Of a DNA stretch of 64,000 nucleotides, positions 1 through 10,500 are shown piece after piece (positions within the stretch are counted from its first letter, which is position 1; each line of letters begins with the position of its first letter). The notes beneath the pieces were generated by a model, which did not search any database, was not told the DNA's origin, and saw only the letters and a list, made by a program, of their open reading frames with translations. Location of the stretch: assembly GCA_029204225.1 (NCBI GenBank), contig CM055095.1, positions 58,486,865 to 58,550,864 on the forward strand. Direction: 5' to 3'. This DNA is from Diphasiastrum complanatum. Its lineage: Eukaryota; Streptophyta; Lycopodiopsida; Lycopodiales; Lycopodiaceae. The position numbers were made by a program, and so were the translations under genes.

Positions 1-713
1 CTGGCACATGTCTCTCTTCCAAAGAAATTCTGGGCAGAAGCTGTTACTACAACTGCCTATCTGCAAAATCGATTCATCCCCAAATCCCTTAATGGCAAGA
101 CACCTTATGAGGTGTGGACGGGATCAAAACCATCACCCAAAAATATTCGAGTGTTTGGATGCATCGCTTTTGTTCAAATCCTTGAAGATCTAAGAAGAAA
201 GCTTGATGATAAAAACAGCAAAATGATTTTCATCAGCTATTTGCCAGACCACAAGGCATACAAGCTCTACGATTTGGATACCGAGAAGGCATTCACCAGT
301 AGAGATGTCATTTTTTTGGAAGACCAGTTCAACGACCACAAGGGAAAAGCTATTGATAAATCTAACCCAAGGATCGAACAACCAAATTTTGATCCAGAGA
401 TTCAACTACAGAATATCGACACTGACTCAGACAATGAGTCAGAACCTCAACGAGTCAACCCATATTAGAGGACCGAATTAGTTCAACCCAGAAGGTCGAA
501 TAGGTCCAGACAGCCTCCATCCAGATTTATGGATGATTCGGCCTGCTACTTTGTGCAAGAACTTGATGGAGAATCAAACATGGACAGTCACTAAGCTGCC
601 AAAGGACCGAAACCCAATTCCATGCAAATGGATATCCAAGGTGAAGTATGACGCTGAAGGAAGGCTAAATCGTTACAAGGCCAAACTAGTCGCCAAAGGC
701 TTTTCCCAGATTC
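1..713 (+). pseudogene. Ty1/copia pol fragment: integrase C-terminus to RT N-terminus (upstream half)
   Basis: This is the left part of an old copia polyprotein. From base 1 the frame reads the end of the integrase (KFWAEAV, then TPYEVW), followed by the SH3-like integrase tail (VFGCIAF, then KLDDK) up to a stop near 468. A linker rich in Asp, Glu and Arg follows. The reverse transcriptase N-terminus (ENQTWTVTKLP, CKWISKVKYDAEG, YKAKLVAKGFSQ) is in another frame at 533-713. At least one frameshift and one stop make it non-functional. The RT stops exactly where the nested element at 714 begins and resumes at 6334, so the two pieces were once contiguous. No LTR of this element lies in the window. 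Confidence 0.88.
709..713. repeat. Target site duplication GATTC, left copy
   Basis: GATTC lies directly before the TG of the left LTR of the nested copia. The same five bases follow the final CA of the right LTR at 6334-6338. Five base pairs is the usual copia duplication length, which fixes both ends of the insertion. Confidence 0.9.
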
Positions 714-1621
714 TGTAGGAAAAATAGTAATTATTCTTCCACAGAGAACACGATGAAAGTTTGAATAAATCAAACTAATATCAGTGTCTTCAATCGGGTC
801 TGTATCTGATCTATGTACTAATAGAACAGTATTAGCTTTGATTGAATATGCTTGCGGAATAAAGAGACAACTTAAGGCAATTTTAGACAATAAAAAACTA
901 TTGATCAAAAAATGAATTTTTATAACTCTAAATCTGAATCATCAGTATACATCTCTTGCTATCTTATCTCGTTGTTGTGTGCACATGTATTTATATTGCT
1001 ACAGGACAGCTCTTTTGGCCTTTTATTTACAGGTCGTTTGGCCTTTTAATGCTATAATAGTAGATATCTAACCATTTACGACGGTTGATATTCAAACACA
1101 CACTTTGTTTCCAGGGTCGAATAAATTCTATTCGTGAATTATTCGTGACAATCTATCTCTTCGTCTCAGCTTCGTGTTTCACGAATTATTTGCGACACTT
1201 GTCTCTTCGCGACATTTTCATCTTTTGTAGATTGTTTGCAACAGATGACAACTTTGAGCATGAAGAAGAAATCCAGAATATTTTGCGAATAGTTAGCGAC
1301 AGGTGAGCTTGAAGAACATTCCAGAAGATTATGCGAATTGTTCGCGACAATTTTGCGACATCTGAGGTTTGAACAAGAAACAAAATATTTTGCGACAAGA
1401 TTCCGTTCACGAATCTTTCGACCTTCAACAAAAAAGCCACGAGCTTCTACAAGTAACTGTTTTGCGAATCTTTCGAGTTGACTGCAAGACAAAGTTTGTG
1501 AATCCTTTGAGGTTGATCATGAATAAAAATGTTTCGAGTTCACGTTCGTTTCTTATTCTTTGTCAAGTAAACTACACGCTTTGTTAGTAGAATCAAGATC
1601 TGTTTGATCAGTTGTTCTACA
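714..1621 (-). repeat. 3' LTR of nested copia element
   Basis: This 908-bp repeat begins TGTAGGAAAA and ends TTGTTCTACA, matching the repeat at 5377-6333. It lacks about 50 bp present in the other copy, including the stretch around 5514-5530. Its half nearest the internal region holds many copies of a TTCGCGA-like motif, now partly TTCGTGA or TTTGCGA. The pol reading frame runs across the polypurine tract into this LTR and stops near 1553. Confidence 0.92.
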
Positions 1622-1634
1622 GCTCCCTCTCAAA
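1622..1634 (-). other. Polypurine tract of nested copia
   Basis: On the minus strand this reads TTTGAGAGGGAGC directly before the TG of the 3' LTR. It would be the plus-strand DNA priming site in reverse transcription. Confidence 0.8.
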
Positions 1635-1639
1635 GTGGG

Positions 1640-2825
1640 CAGTTGGATTAACCCCAATCTTCTTCGCTGCTTCTCGAACAAAGCTTTACTGAGTGGCTTC
1701 ATAAATATATCAGCTGTCATTTCCTCTGTGGGTATGAAGACTGTCTTCAGTATCTTCTTCTCGACTAAGTCTCGAATCACATGATATTTGATAGTTATGT
1801 GCTTCGTATTTGAGTGAAATACGGGATCTTTCATAAGATAGATTGCTGAAGTGTTGTCCATTAACAAGACAAAAGGTTCAAAAATAGATTTATCAAATCC
1901 TTCCAACATCTGTTTAATCCAGATCAGCTCGTTTGCCATCTTGGTTGCTGCTACATATTCCGCTTCATAGGAAGATTGAGCTACTATTGTTTGCTTCTTG
2001 CTTATCCAGAGTATGGTTGCGCTAGATGCTAGAGTACAACCTCTTGTAATACTTTTGTTATCGTCCTTCATGGATGCCCAGCTTGCATCACTGTAAGATT
2101 CGATGTGAAATCTAGCTTCCTTCGAATAACACAGTCCATAGTCTTTCGTTTCTTGGAGATGTTGTAGTACTCTCTTTGCCAACTTCCAATGTAATGATCA
2201 TGGGTTCTGATTATATTGGCTCAGCTTGTATACTAAAAACGCTATATTAGGTCTGGTGTTGTCTGCTAGATATAACAATGATCCAATCAGCCTACAATAG
2301 GGTGTTTTGGTCATTCGTCCTCTTCCTCGAGAGTCTACGGACAATCTGCCTTGCTAAGTATTGTTCCAGGTATCATGGGAGTATGCACACCTTTGCATTC
2401 GAGCATATTGAAGTCTTCAATGATCTTTTGAGTGTACTTTTGTTGGTGAAGATACAACTTACCACCTTCAAAGTCTCTTTGAATCTGTAAGTATAGATAG
2501 ATTTTAGCTTCTCCTAGGTCAGCGATCTCAAATATTTCATAAATGTCTCTTTTGAGATCTGAAATTAACTTCTCTTATTGAGAAGATAAGTGTGTCATCA
2601 AAATAGACAACTAGAATGATTATTTCATTTTGGACATGCTTGATATAGAATTCGACTTAGCAAATAGAGGTTTGAAGCCTAAGGAACATAGTGCTTCGTC
2701 CTTCTTTCTATACCATTGTATGACTGCTTGTTTTAGACCATAAATGCTTTTATTCATGTGACATCCGTATTCTGGATATTCTTGGCTCACTAAATCGATG
2801 GAAGTCAAAGCCAAATCTTGCACAT
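1640..2825 (-). pseudogene. Copia RT C-terminal part and RNase H (nested element)
   Basis: Minus-strand frames give the RT motif KSIYGLKQA followed by WYRKKDEA near 2700-2760. RNase H of the copia type lies at 1640-2182: YSDASWASMKDD, the SSYEAEYVAATKMANELIW stretch, LLMDNTSAI, HITIKYHVIRD and ADIFMKPLSKALFEKQR. The catalytic Asp and Glu positions of RNase H are still recognisable. Between 2190 and 2620 the frame is broken, and the YVDD polymerase box is not readable in one frame. The upstream end meets the inverted segment at about 2825, where the residues between the LDVKTAFLNG-type motif and the QPEG region are missing. Confidence 0.85.
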
Positions 2826-3764
2826 GTTCGGACATTTGGATGCATAATGTATATGCACATACCAGATAAACTAAGAAAGAAACTCGATGAAAAGACAAAA
2901 CAAGGTTTTTTGGTAGGATTCGAGTTGCATTCGTCATATTATCGTGTCTATGTATCCGAAACTGACAAGATAAAGTTTGTTCCAGATGTTAAATTTGATG
3001 AGTCGAAATATATAGCAGACAGTGATCTAGTCAGCTATGAAATTCTCAAAAACTATTATGAGCTACCAACGACGATAGAAGTAAAACAAGCAAAAGATGA
3101 AAGAGAATTACCAAATTCAGAGGGAGGTCAAGATCGAGTACCTAACAGACTCGAATCGCCAGTTTGAATTCCAGCAGAAAAGCTCAAATCGGAATCGAAT
3201 TCGAAACTTGTAGAATCGAACTTGAAACCATCTGTGAGAAGATCAGACAGACAACGAAAACCACCAGAAAGATACAATCGGGATGTTTTTAACACAGCCA
3301 TCAAATTTTGTGGATTCTCTGATGAACCTCAAACATTCGAGGAAGCTATTAATGGACCAGATAAAGATCGCTGGATTCAGGCAATGGAGGACGAAATGTC
3401 ATCCATGTATAAGAACAATGTATGGACACTTGCACCTATACCAGATGGCAGAAAACTAGTTAAGTGCAAGTGGATCTACAAGATCAAAACAAGTCCTGAT
3501 GGAGAAAACATCAGATACAAAGCAAGGTTAGTTACTAAAGGATTTTCACAGAAGTATGAAATTGACTACAAATATACTTTTTCACCGGTAGTCAAACATA
3601 CATCAATTCACTTGTTATTTATGCAATGGCTCATGATCTAAAAATCCATATTGTGGATGAGAAACAAGTTGCGGGTTTGCGTAGACTATCGGAAAATCAA
3701 CTCATTCACTATAAATGATCATTTTAGATATTCGAGATTTCTAAATAAGATTCTAAAGATAATT
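2826..3764 (+). pseudogene. Internally inverted copia segment (integrase tail and RT N-terminus) with a gypsy RT patch
   Basis: This plus-strand block lies inside a minus-strand element. It encodes the integrase SH3-like tail (VRTFGC, HIPDKLRKKLDEKTK, GFLVGFE), a linker ending RRSDRQRKPPERY, and the RT N-terminus (NNVWTLAPIPDGRKLVKCKW, YKARLVTKGFSQ, FSPVVKHTSIHLL). These are exactly the parts missing from the minus strand, so an internal inversion is the simplest reading. At 3666-3764 the frame KLRVCVDYRK, then INSFTINDHF, is the Ty3/gypsy RT motif and does not belong to copia. I infer that it came in by template switching or a small insertion at the junction. Confidence 0.8.
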
Positions 3765-3765
3765 T

Positions 3766-4752
3766 GATGTAGCCATTGCTTCTGTCCACAACTGTTTTGG
3801 TGCTTTTGTTGAGCCATCATACACCTTGCAGCTTCCATAAGTGTACGATTTTTTCATTCAACCATTCTATTGTGCAAAGGTGTGTAAGATGTAGTCTTTG
3901 TGTGCATAATACCTCGATCAGTACAAGTTTGAATTTGTTGGAAATGTTCTCACCTCCACGATCTGTGCGAATTTGTTTCAACTTATTGCCTGTCTGCTTC
4001 TCAACCCACTTCGTATACTCAACGAATTTCTCGAAAGCTTCAGATTTAGTACGTATAAAGTAAACTACAACAAACTTGTTGAAGTCATCAATAAACGTAA
4101 TGAAGTACTTTGCATCACCCAACGACAATACTCCGAATGGTCCACAAATATCTAAATGCACAATTTCAAGTACCTTAGTTGCTTTATAAACATCTTTACT
4201 GAAAGGTGTTCTAGTCATCTTGCCATTAAGACAGGATTCGCAGGTAGTTCGAATATCTCTACTTTTGATTTCGACTCCTTCAACTCTCTGACTTTTGTTG
4301 GCTTGATACAAGGCTTCCATGTTCATGTGACATAGCCTCTTATGCGACAGTATATCTGTTGATTCATGAGTTTGATTGGCTTGTTCGATTCTCGTTTGAA
4401 TGTTCAGGTGATATAAATTTCCTTCTTTGTTGCCAGAATCTTCCTCGAACAATTTACAAGAGTTCTTTGTGAAGGTTACTGACATGCCTGTATCGACTAT
4501 CTTAGCTATGTATAGAAGATCTTTGTCAAGAGTAGGGACATAGACAACTTCCTCCAGTTTCTTGTCACCCTGATTCGTGTCCAGCCATAATACACCAATT
4601 CCATCAACCACGTGCTTAGAACCATCTCCAAGTATAATGAATCTTGAATAGTTCGTCTTCTTATACTCAGACAATATTTGTTTCAAGGAAACAAAATGTG
4701 AGGTGGCTCCCGAATCTTCCTTGCTGCCTTGTCTTCTGCTGCTCTGGAGCAT
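3766..4752 (-). pseudogene. Copia protease and integrase (nested element)
   Basis: The open frame 3817-4752 begins upstream of the aspartic protease site DSGATSHF. It continues through LEEVVYVPTL and LYIAKIVDTGMSVTF, then the integrase zinc-binding region (H near KRLCHMN, then CESCLNGKMTR) and the catalytic core (HLDICGPFG, FITFIDDF, RTDRGGEN). It ends near TLMEAARC and KQLWTEAMATSNYL in a shifted frame at about 3770. The two catalytic Asp residues are visible. The Glu region (normally NG.AER) is degraded to IEWLNEK with a frameshift. The downstream junction leads into the inverted plus-strand block. Confidence 0.9.
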
Positions 4753-5198
4753 TCTGCTTTGTATTCAACATAGGACTTCTGCAAGGAAATAAACATATCT
4801 TTTATCTTTCGCACGAATGTGTTCATGTCTTTGCCATCCCATTGTAGGTAAGTTAATTGGTCTTCCAAGAACATGATATTATTACGAGATCAAGTCTCAT
4901 TCTTGGTTTGCAATTCTTCCCATAAATCTTTTGCATTCAAATTTGATGTAAGATCTAGCATTATATTGTCATGCACTAAAGACGCAATAATTGCTATCGC
5001 TTTGTCATTTTTTAAACTCCATTTTCGAAGTTCTTTGCCAGGAGTAGCTACTGCCTTCTCCTCTATTGATTCTACTCAGTGCCATAGACCTTCACCCTTC
5101 AATAAGAGTGAAGTCTTTCATTTCCAAATCAAGTAGTTTGGACCTTCAGGGTCCAAGATTGTAGTAATCTTAGTTTGCATATTGATGATGGACGACAT
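4680..5198 (-). pseudogene. Copia gag fragment (nested element)
   Basis: From an ATG at 5198 the minus strand reads MSSIINMQTKITTILDPEG, GPNYLIWK, then KEKAVATPGKELRKW, DKAIAIIASLVHDNI and LNAKDLWEELQTK, the copia gag (UBN2-type) pattern. Stop codons interrupt it at several places. A downstream open piece covers 4683-4874 (MFLEDQLTYLQW, GKDMNTFVRKIKDMF). No intact zinc knuckle is left before the protease. The start is the first ATG after the primer-binding site. Confidence 0.78.
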
Positions 5199-5362
5199 CT
5201 TCTAATTTTCTGAATCACTCCAGATAGCGGCTTGTTGATGGATGTATGAAGAATGTTGAGAGGGGTGTGAAGATACCACTATATCGACTCTGATTCGTTC
5301 TGATATCGTATAAGCTTTGAAGTTGTATGCTCTGATACCACTGTATCAGATTTAATTCCGTA

Positions 5363-5376
5363 GGCTCTGATACCAC
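5363..5376 (-). other. Primer-binding site, initiator tRNA-Met type
   Basis: The minus strand reads GTGGTATCAGAGCC directly after the 5' LTR, complementary to the 3' end of initiator tRNA-Met. A second, imperfect copy (GCTCTGATACCA on the plus strand) lies about 35 bp away at about 5329-5340. Confidence 0.88.
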
Positions 5377-6333
5377 TGTAGAAAAAATAGTAATTATTCT
5401 TCCATAGAGAACACGATGAAAGTTTGAATAAATCAAACTAATATCAGTGTCTTCAATCGGGTCTGTATCTGATCTACGTACTAATAGAACAATATTAGCT
5501 TCGATTGAATATGCGTGCGAAAATTATATGCGGAATAAACAGACAACTTAAGACAATTTTAGACAATAAGAAACTATTGACCAAAAAATGAATTTTTATA
5601 ATTCTGAATTTGAATCATCAATATACATCTCTTGCTTGTCGTCTTATCTTGTTGTTGTATCTCTAATTGAGTGAGTGAGTTACAACAAGTAGTGCACATG
5701 TATTTATATTGCTACAGGACAAGTCTTTTGGCCTTTTATTTACAGGCCTTTTGGCCTTAACAGTAGATATCTAACTGCTTACGACGGTTGATATTCAAAT
5801 AGGCGCTCTGTTTCCAGGGTCAAATAGATTATGTTCGCGAATTATTCGTGACAATCTATCTCTTCATCTCAACTTTGTGTTTTGCGGATTATTTGTGACA
5901 CTTGTCTCTTCGCGACATTTTTGTCTTTCACGAATTGTTCACGACAGATGACAACTTTGAGCATGAAGAAGAAATTTAGAATATTTCGAACTGTTTGCGA
6001 CAACTGAGCTTGAAGAACAATCCAGAAGATTTCGCGAATTGTTCGCGACAATTTCGTGACATCTGAGGTTTGAATAAGAAATAAAATATTTCGTGACAAG
6101 ATTCTGTTCGCGAATCTTTCAAGCTTCAACAAGAAAGCCACGAGCTTCTACAAGTAACTGTTTTGCGAATCTTTCACGAATATTTCGAGTTGACTGCAAG
6201 ACAAAGTTCGTGAATCATTTGAGGTTGATCATGAATAAAAATGTTTTGAGTTCGCGTTCGTTTCTTATCCTTTGTCAAGTAAACTACGTGCTTTCTTAGT
6301 AGAATCAAGATTTGTCTAATCGGTTGTTCTACA
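5377..6333 (-). repeat. 5' LTR of nested copia element
   Basis: This 957-bp repeat matches 714-1621. It begins TGTAGAAAAA and ends TTGTTCTACA in plus orientation. The GATTC duplication follows at 6334. It carries the same TTCGCGA-like motif cluster, at about 5830-6200. Confidence 0.92.
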
Positions 6334-6338
6334 GATTC
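6334..6338. repeat. Target site duplication GATTC, right copy
   Basis: This matches 709-713 and marks the right end of the nested copia insertion. Confidence 0.9.
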
Positions 6339-6597
6339 CAAATCTGGATCATTCAGAAACCTTCAGCCCAGTTGTCAAACATGCTTCGATCAACCTCCTC
6401 ATGTCCTTTACAACCACAACAGATCTTGAAATCCACTAGATGGATGTCCAGACCGCTTTCCTTAATGGAACCATCGAAGAGGAAATCTATATGTCGCAAC
6501 CAGAGGGATACGAACTCAAGGGCAATCAAAAACACCTTGTATGCAAAATCCACAAGGCTCTCTATGGGCTGAAACAATCACCCAGAGCCTGGTTTAA
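6334..6597 (+). pseudogene. Copia RT fragment, continuation of 1-713
   Basis: This continues the reverse transcriptase of the outer copia: LDHSETFSPVVKHASINLL, MDVQTAFLNGTIEEEIYM, QPEGYELKGNQ, KIHKALYGLKQSPRAWF. A stop sits just before MDVQTAFLNG. It ends abruptly at about 6597, where the LTR of the next minus-strand copia begins. The rest of its RT and RNase H is not found in the window. Confidence 0.9.
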
Positions 6598-6599
6598 TG

Positions 6600-7790
6600 G
6601 GGTAAGGGAGATAGAAGAACGCAAATGGAGAAGAGAACAAAAATATTGCGGAACAACTCTCTCGTTACAATCAGCTGCTAGATGCAAAAATAGTCTAATA
6701 GAAAGCTTATGTTAAATATAATCATAGCTTTGAGTGTTCTAATTGCCCAACAAGATCTAAAAAATTAATTTATACTCACAAAGAGAGGACAGTCCACCGA
6801 AGAGATTAGAAATGGTTAAGGGTGAAGTTCTAGACTCGCGGTGCCGCTTTATCAGTTGACTTGTGACCTATTCCATATATTTTAACCGAGTCCCGATACG
6901 GTCGTTGGTGAGCAAAAAAAAACAAGGATGAGCGCCTTCAAGCCATAGTTAGGAAATCCAGGTTTGGAATCTCATAGCCATGGGTTGCCGATGAGGGCCG
7001 CTCTATAATACAATCGTGTCAATGGTAATTGGTCTTCAACGTTGTCGGACGCCATGGCTTTATTTGGATAAAAAAATAATGGAGGCAAAAAAATCATCCC
7101 ACTTGGTGGGGACCCACATTAAAAATTCCAAGTTCTGAGAGAATTCCACAACTGCACAAATTGTGGGATCTGGGCACCTAAGATATTGCTTGGAAAATTG
7201 GACGAGTGCCCTTTTGGCATCAACATCTGTGTCCTAGCCATATTATGAAAGGATCTTTGGCCAGTTCATGGTTTTGACATTTATCTGGTCCAAAGGTGTC
7301 CCGCTGTTACGGCCATTTTCAGTTATGGACATGTAATAGTCCTAATATGGTACACCGGCCCTCCAGTGTTCAAGATAATTGGTCACGCCTAGATTTTATT
7401 CCACATCGAGGCCTGTTGGTGACTAATGACCTTGAGATGACCCAAACACTCTAATTGAGTCATATGGAGTAGTGCATGTACGTGTGACTAATATAGGCAG
7501 GAGGTATGCATGAAGAGTTGTGACCTATTTATAGTTTACCTACATGGAGATTGCATGGACTTGTGCACAGGATCCTACTCTCTATATATTGAGGTAGTGA
7601 GTTTCTCGTCGACGACTTGGTCTAGGTTACATGTTAAGCTCTTCTCCTCTTGCTATCACATGGCATGGCTTGGGGGCTAGATCCAGAAGGATTCTCCAGG
7701 AGGGGTCTAGAATTGGTTGGGTGGTTTTGCTCCACTTGTATTTAAACTCATAACATATACAACAATAGATATCTAATAGAAATACTCTTA
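6600..7790 (-). repeat. Left (3') LTR of second copia, inner edge uncertain
   Basis: Bases 6600-6813 align with 11441-11656; both contain TGCGGAACAACTCTC and a CCACCGAAGAGATTAGA stretch. 6814-7790 has no coding and no counterpart in the truncated right LTR, so it is either the rest of a roughly 1.2-kb LTR or contains another insertion. The inner edge near 7790 is set only by where integrase coding starts. Confidence 0.55.
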
Positions 7791-7800
7791 ACTTAATGTG

Positions 7801-8238
7801 CTAACAATGTATGCTAGATCTAGGCTTGTGTCCATGCCATACTTCATAAAGAGTTTTGTTGTTAATGCCTTTAGTGCTAGATCTGTTCTGTACATAACAT
7901 GCTATGGTAGTAGCTTCTCCCCAAAACTTCACAAGTAGACGTGATTGGTGCAACATTGATCTAGTTGAGTTGAGAAGCGTTTGATTCTTCCTTTCTGCAA
8001 TTTTATTTTGTTGAGGTGAATAGAAAGATGTAAATTGTCTTCGAATGCCATGTTCAGCTAGGTAGTCGGACATCTCGTTAGAGAGGATTCGCCGCCACCA
8101 TCAGTTTGGAGATCTTTCATTCTTGTAGATGTTTGGGTCTTAGCCATGGCCTTCAATATCTTAAAGCATTCAAAGGTGCTTAATGAATATAACTGTAGAC
8201 CATCTAGAATAATCATCTATGAAAAAAATAAAATAAAT
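7801..8238 (-). pseudogene. Copia integrase core fragment
   Basis: The minus strand reads FIDDYSRWSTVIFIKHLE, then LQTDGGGE in another frame, then the open frame 7801-8073: MSDYLAEHGIRRQFTSFYSP, QQNKIAERKNQTLL, KFWGEA, YVQNRSSTKGINNKT, TLYEVWHGHKP. The two catalytic Asp residues and the Glu of AERKN are present, but a frameshift separates them. The upstream end at about 8239 is cut by the LTR of another element. Confidence 0.85.
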
Positions 8239-9037
8239 TGCATCTGGAATCAAGCATTGAATCATCAGACAAATAATCAATCGCAAAGATCTACAGAAGC
8301 GCATACATTCTGAAACAAATCTGAACGCAATAAGAAGATAATATTGATTCAGTATGAAAACAAAACATATGTAAATGAGTATAACAAGTTGCGGATCAAA
8401 GTCGCGTACTCTAAGCCATATTTGAGTGGCTAATATAAATCTAAATTAAGTGCAATGCTGATAAGCAGTAAGCGCAATAGCAATCTCCAATCAACTCTAA
8501 AGAAGTGAGCTAGAATGCTCAGGAGTGTCCAAGCTCGCAGGCTTGAGAGAGAACGCTAACTATTCAATACTCGATGATTGATCTTCATGATTAAGATGTA
8601 GGAATATGAACAGCTATTTATACTAAGCAATTAGGTCGTTAAATGCGCCATCTAGTTGGTTGTGATGTGCTGGCATCCATCCAGTTAGGAATTCTCACTT
8701 GCTGATAAATTGATGCAAGTCGATGGCTTTGGTTGTGAATAGTTTGTCTGCAAATTTGGTTGTAAACTGTCATTCTACATAAATGAATGTAAACTGTCAT
8801 GCGAAAAATGCGAATGGCGTGAAGGTCTTCGCCAAAGTTATTTTCTTAACATTTGAGGCATCTTGCATTTTGCGAAGAATTCGAAGTGAGAGAAAATTCC
8901 GAAAATTCCGACACTATGAGCCGTTTCCGAGTAGTTATGCAGACTGTGTAAAAACAGGAAGAAATCTGCAGGTCTGGATAAAATTTGGATGAAGATTAAA
9001 ATGTCGATTAGTCGATTAGTAGGAGAATAATCCAACA
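8239..9037 (-). repeat. 3' LTR of a third copia element
   Basis: The right edge reads TCCAACA followed by the pyrimidine run CTCCCCTTT. On the minus strand this is a polypurine tract and then TGTTGGATTATT, a typical LTR start. The left edge near 8239 is where integrase coding of the host copia resumes. A TATA-like CTATTTATAC lies near 8620. No matching second LTR is in the window. Confidence 0.7.
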
Positions 9038-9046
9038 CTCCCCTTT

Positions 9047-9534
9047 AATCTGAATCCATGAATGCCTTGACCTTCAAACTTAGTTCTGCACAGAACTTTC
9101 TGTGTGTATTCAAGCTTAATGCTTTGGTAAAAATATCTGCTGTCATATCTTGCATTCGACAGTACTGCAATTTGACCTCTTTATCCAAGATAATTTGACA
9201 ATCGTCCATGTTTGGTTCTTGATAAGAGATGAATACTCTTTATCCATAGCTTCTTTCCAGAGATCAGAATCGGGCTAACTGAGTGCCTCTTTGATAGTCG
9301 TCAGCTCCTGAACAAGGTAAGGCTTAGACTCGTCGATATACCTGATAGGTGGTCTGCTAGTTCTTGATGATCTTCTGAGGAATAGAGGAAGTCGATCATT
9401 TTCATCGTACTGTAGTTGTTGAATTGCAAAATCATTATCTTCGGATTCGCCATTGATATGTTGTTCGTCAAAAGTAGATGAGCTTGGACCTTCAATGGGA
9501 ATAGTGTTAAATTTACACAAGCTAGTTTGCACAA
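9047..9534 (-). pseudogene. Copia RT N-terminus fused by deletion to RNase H C-terminus
   Basis: The minus strand first reads the RT linker and N-terminus (LPLFLRRSSRTSRPPIRYID, LVQELTTIKEALS, SDLWKEAMDKEYSSL, KNQTWT). At about 9205 it passes without a gap into the RNase H end (KLQYCRMQDMTADIFTKALS, LNTHRKFCAELSLK, ending at a stop near 9046). The RT palm and most of RNase H, usually several hundred residues, are absent. This looks like one internal deletion. The polypurine tract and LTR follow directly. Confidence 0.82.
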
Positions 9535-9536
9535 TT

Positions 9537-10171
9537 ACCGCTTGTAAATGACTTTGAGGCCATGTGGTGGGATGTCACACATGCCAAAAGCATAGAATAC
9601 CTTATCTTAAGTCAAATCATTAACCTAGCTTTGGAATGATACCTTTGGGAGAGTGCATAGATAGGGTAGAAAAAAAGTAGGAGCTAAAAATAGCATTTTT
9701 TCATTGTTTTTAGATCTCGAGGCATTGACCCTAAATAGGGTGGATCAAGTGGATCTTTAGTTTATATTTTAGGGTTAGGTTATGATGAATACATAGAAGC
9801 CCTAATATGCTCATATCTGAACTCTACATGTATAAATATGTGATGGGATTTCCATCCAATTATGAGGAAAATTGAGATTTCCCTTCTTGACTAGTTTGAG
9901 TCTATGATTTGATTGATGAATGCTATTGGCATATGGTTTTTTGTGATGATTGAATGAGTTGGAGTTGCAGGTATAGTACACAGGCAGCAACAGGCCATAC
10001 TTTCACATGTGTGAAGAGTTTTGGAGCTAATTCATGGAGTTCAAGCCAAGATAAACTAGGAATCAACGCATTGATTAGTAATATAGCTTCTAAATCTTGT
10101 TTGGATCTTAAGTAGGTGCTTTCTCCATCATTTTTAGGATCAAATGAGATTATTTTGCTGTATTTTTATCA
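9537..10171 (+). repeat. LTR fragment in plus orientation
   Basis: This block has no coding. It ends in TATTTTTATCA, directly followed by TTGTATCAGAGCC (10172-10184), which resembles a tRNA-Met primer-binding site. A TATA-like TGTATAAATATG lies at about 9829. It interrupts the protease-integrase region of the minus-strand copia. Its left edge is taken where RT coding ends. No internal plus-strand coding follows, so it is a truncated insertion. Confidence 0.55.
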
Positions 10172-10184
10172 TTGTATCAGAGCC
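10172..10184 (+). other. Primer-binding-site-like sequence
   Basis: TTGTATCAGAGCC follows the CA end of the LTR-like block and differs by one base from the usual TGGTATCAGAGCC. Confidence 0.55.
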
Positions 10185-10185
10185 A

Positions 10186-10500
10186 TTCCAAGAAACGAGC
10201 TTCACTTTGTGCCATAATCATAGATTTTGATGCAAAAGAGAAAGTAATAGTGTATCCCTCATCAGTTATCTTAGAGACTGATAACAAGTTCTTAGATAGC
10301 TGAGGTACGTAAAGAACATTCAGAACACAAATAGAAAGATCGTTTTTGAATACGATCTTGACTATCCCTTTACCTTTCACGTGAATGGTGCTTGAATCTC
10401 CGAGGTAGATGAATTGATCTGCTATAAGTTCTGTACTCAGTAAATCATTCCTTGCAAGAAGTCATGTGTTGGGTAGCGCCACTGTCTAAGTACCAGCTAT
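10186..10500 (-). pseudogene. Copia protease fragment
   Basis: The minus strand reads SWYLDSGATQHMTSCKE with the protease site DSGAT. After a frameshift it continues IADQFIYLGDSSTIHVKGKG, VLNVLYVPQLSKNLLSVSKI and TDEGYTITF. The order fits the gag-protease junction of the second copia. It is cut at 10186 by the plus-strand LTR fragment. Confidence 0.85.

Larger units (their letters stand above)
714..6333 (-). mobile_element. Complete but decayed Ty1/copia retrotransposon nested in an older copia
   Basis: Two similar LTRs (714-1621 and 5377-6333), each starting TG and ending CA, bound the element. GATTC duplications flank it. It reads on the minus strand: 5' LTR at the right, a primer-binding site next to it, gag from 5198, protease and integrase to about 3766, RT and RNase H from about 2825, a polypurine tract at 1622-1634, and the 3' LTR at the left. 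The order is not normal, because the integrase tail and RT N-terminus lie on the plus strand at about 2826-3641. The differences I saw in the first part of the two LTRs are mainly C/T or G/A changes, as expected after cytosine methylation. Stops throughout show that it is inactive. Confidence 0.93.
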
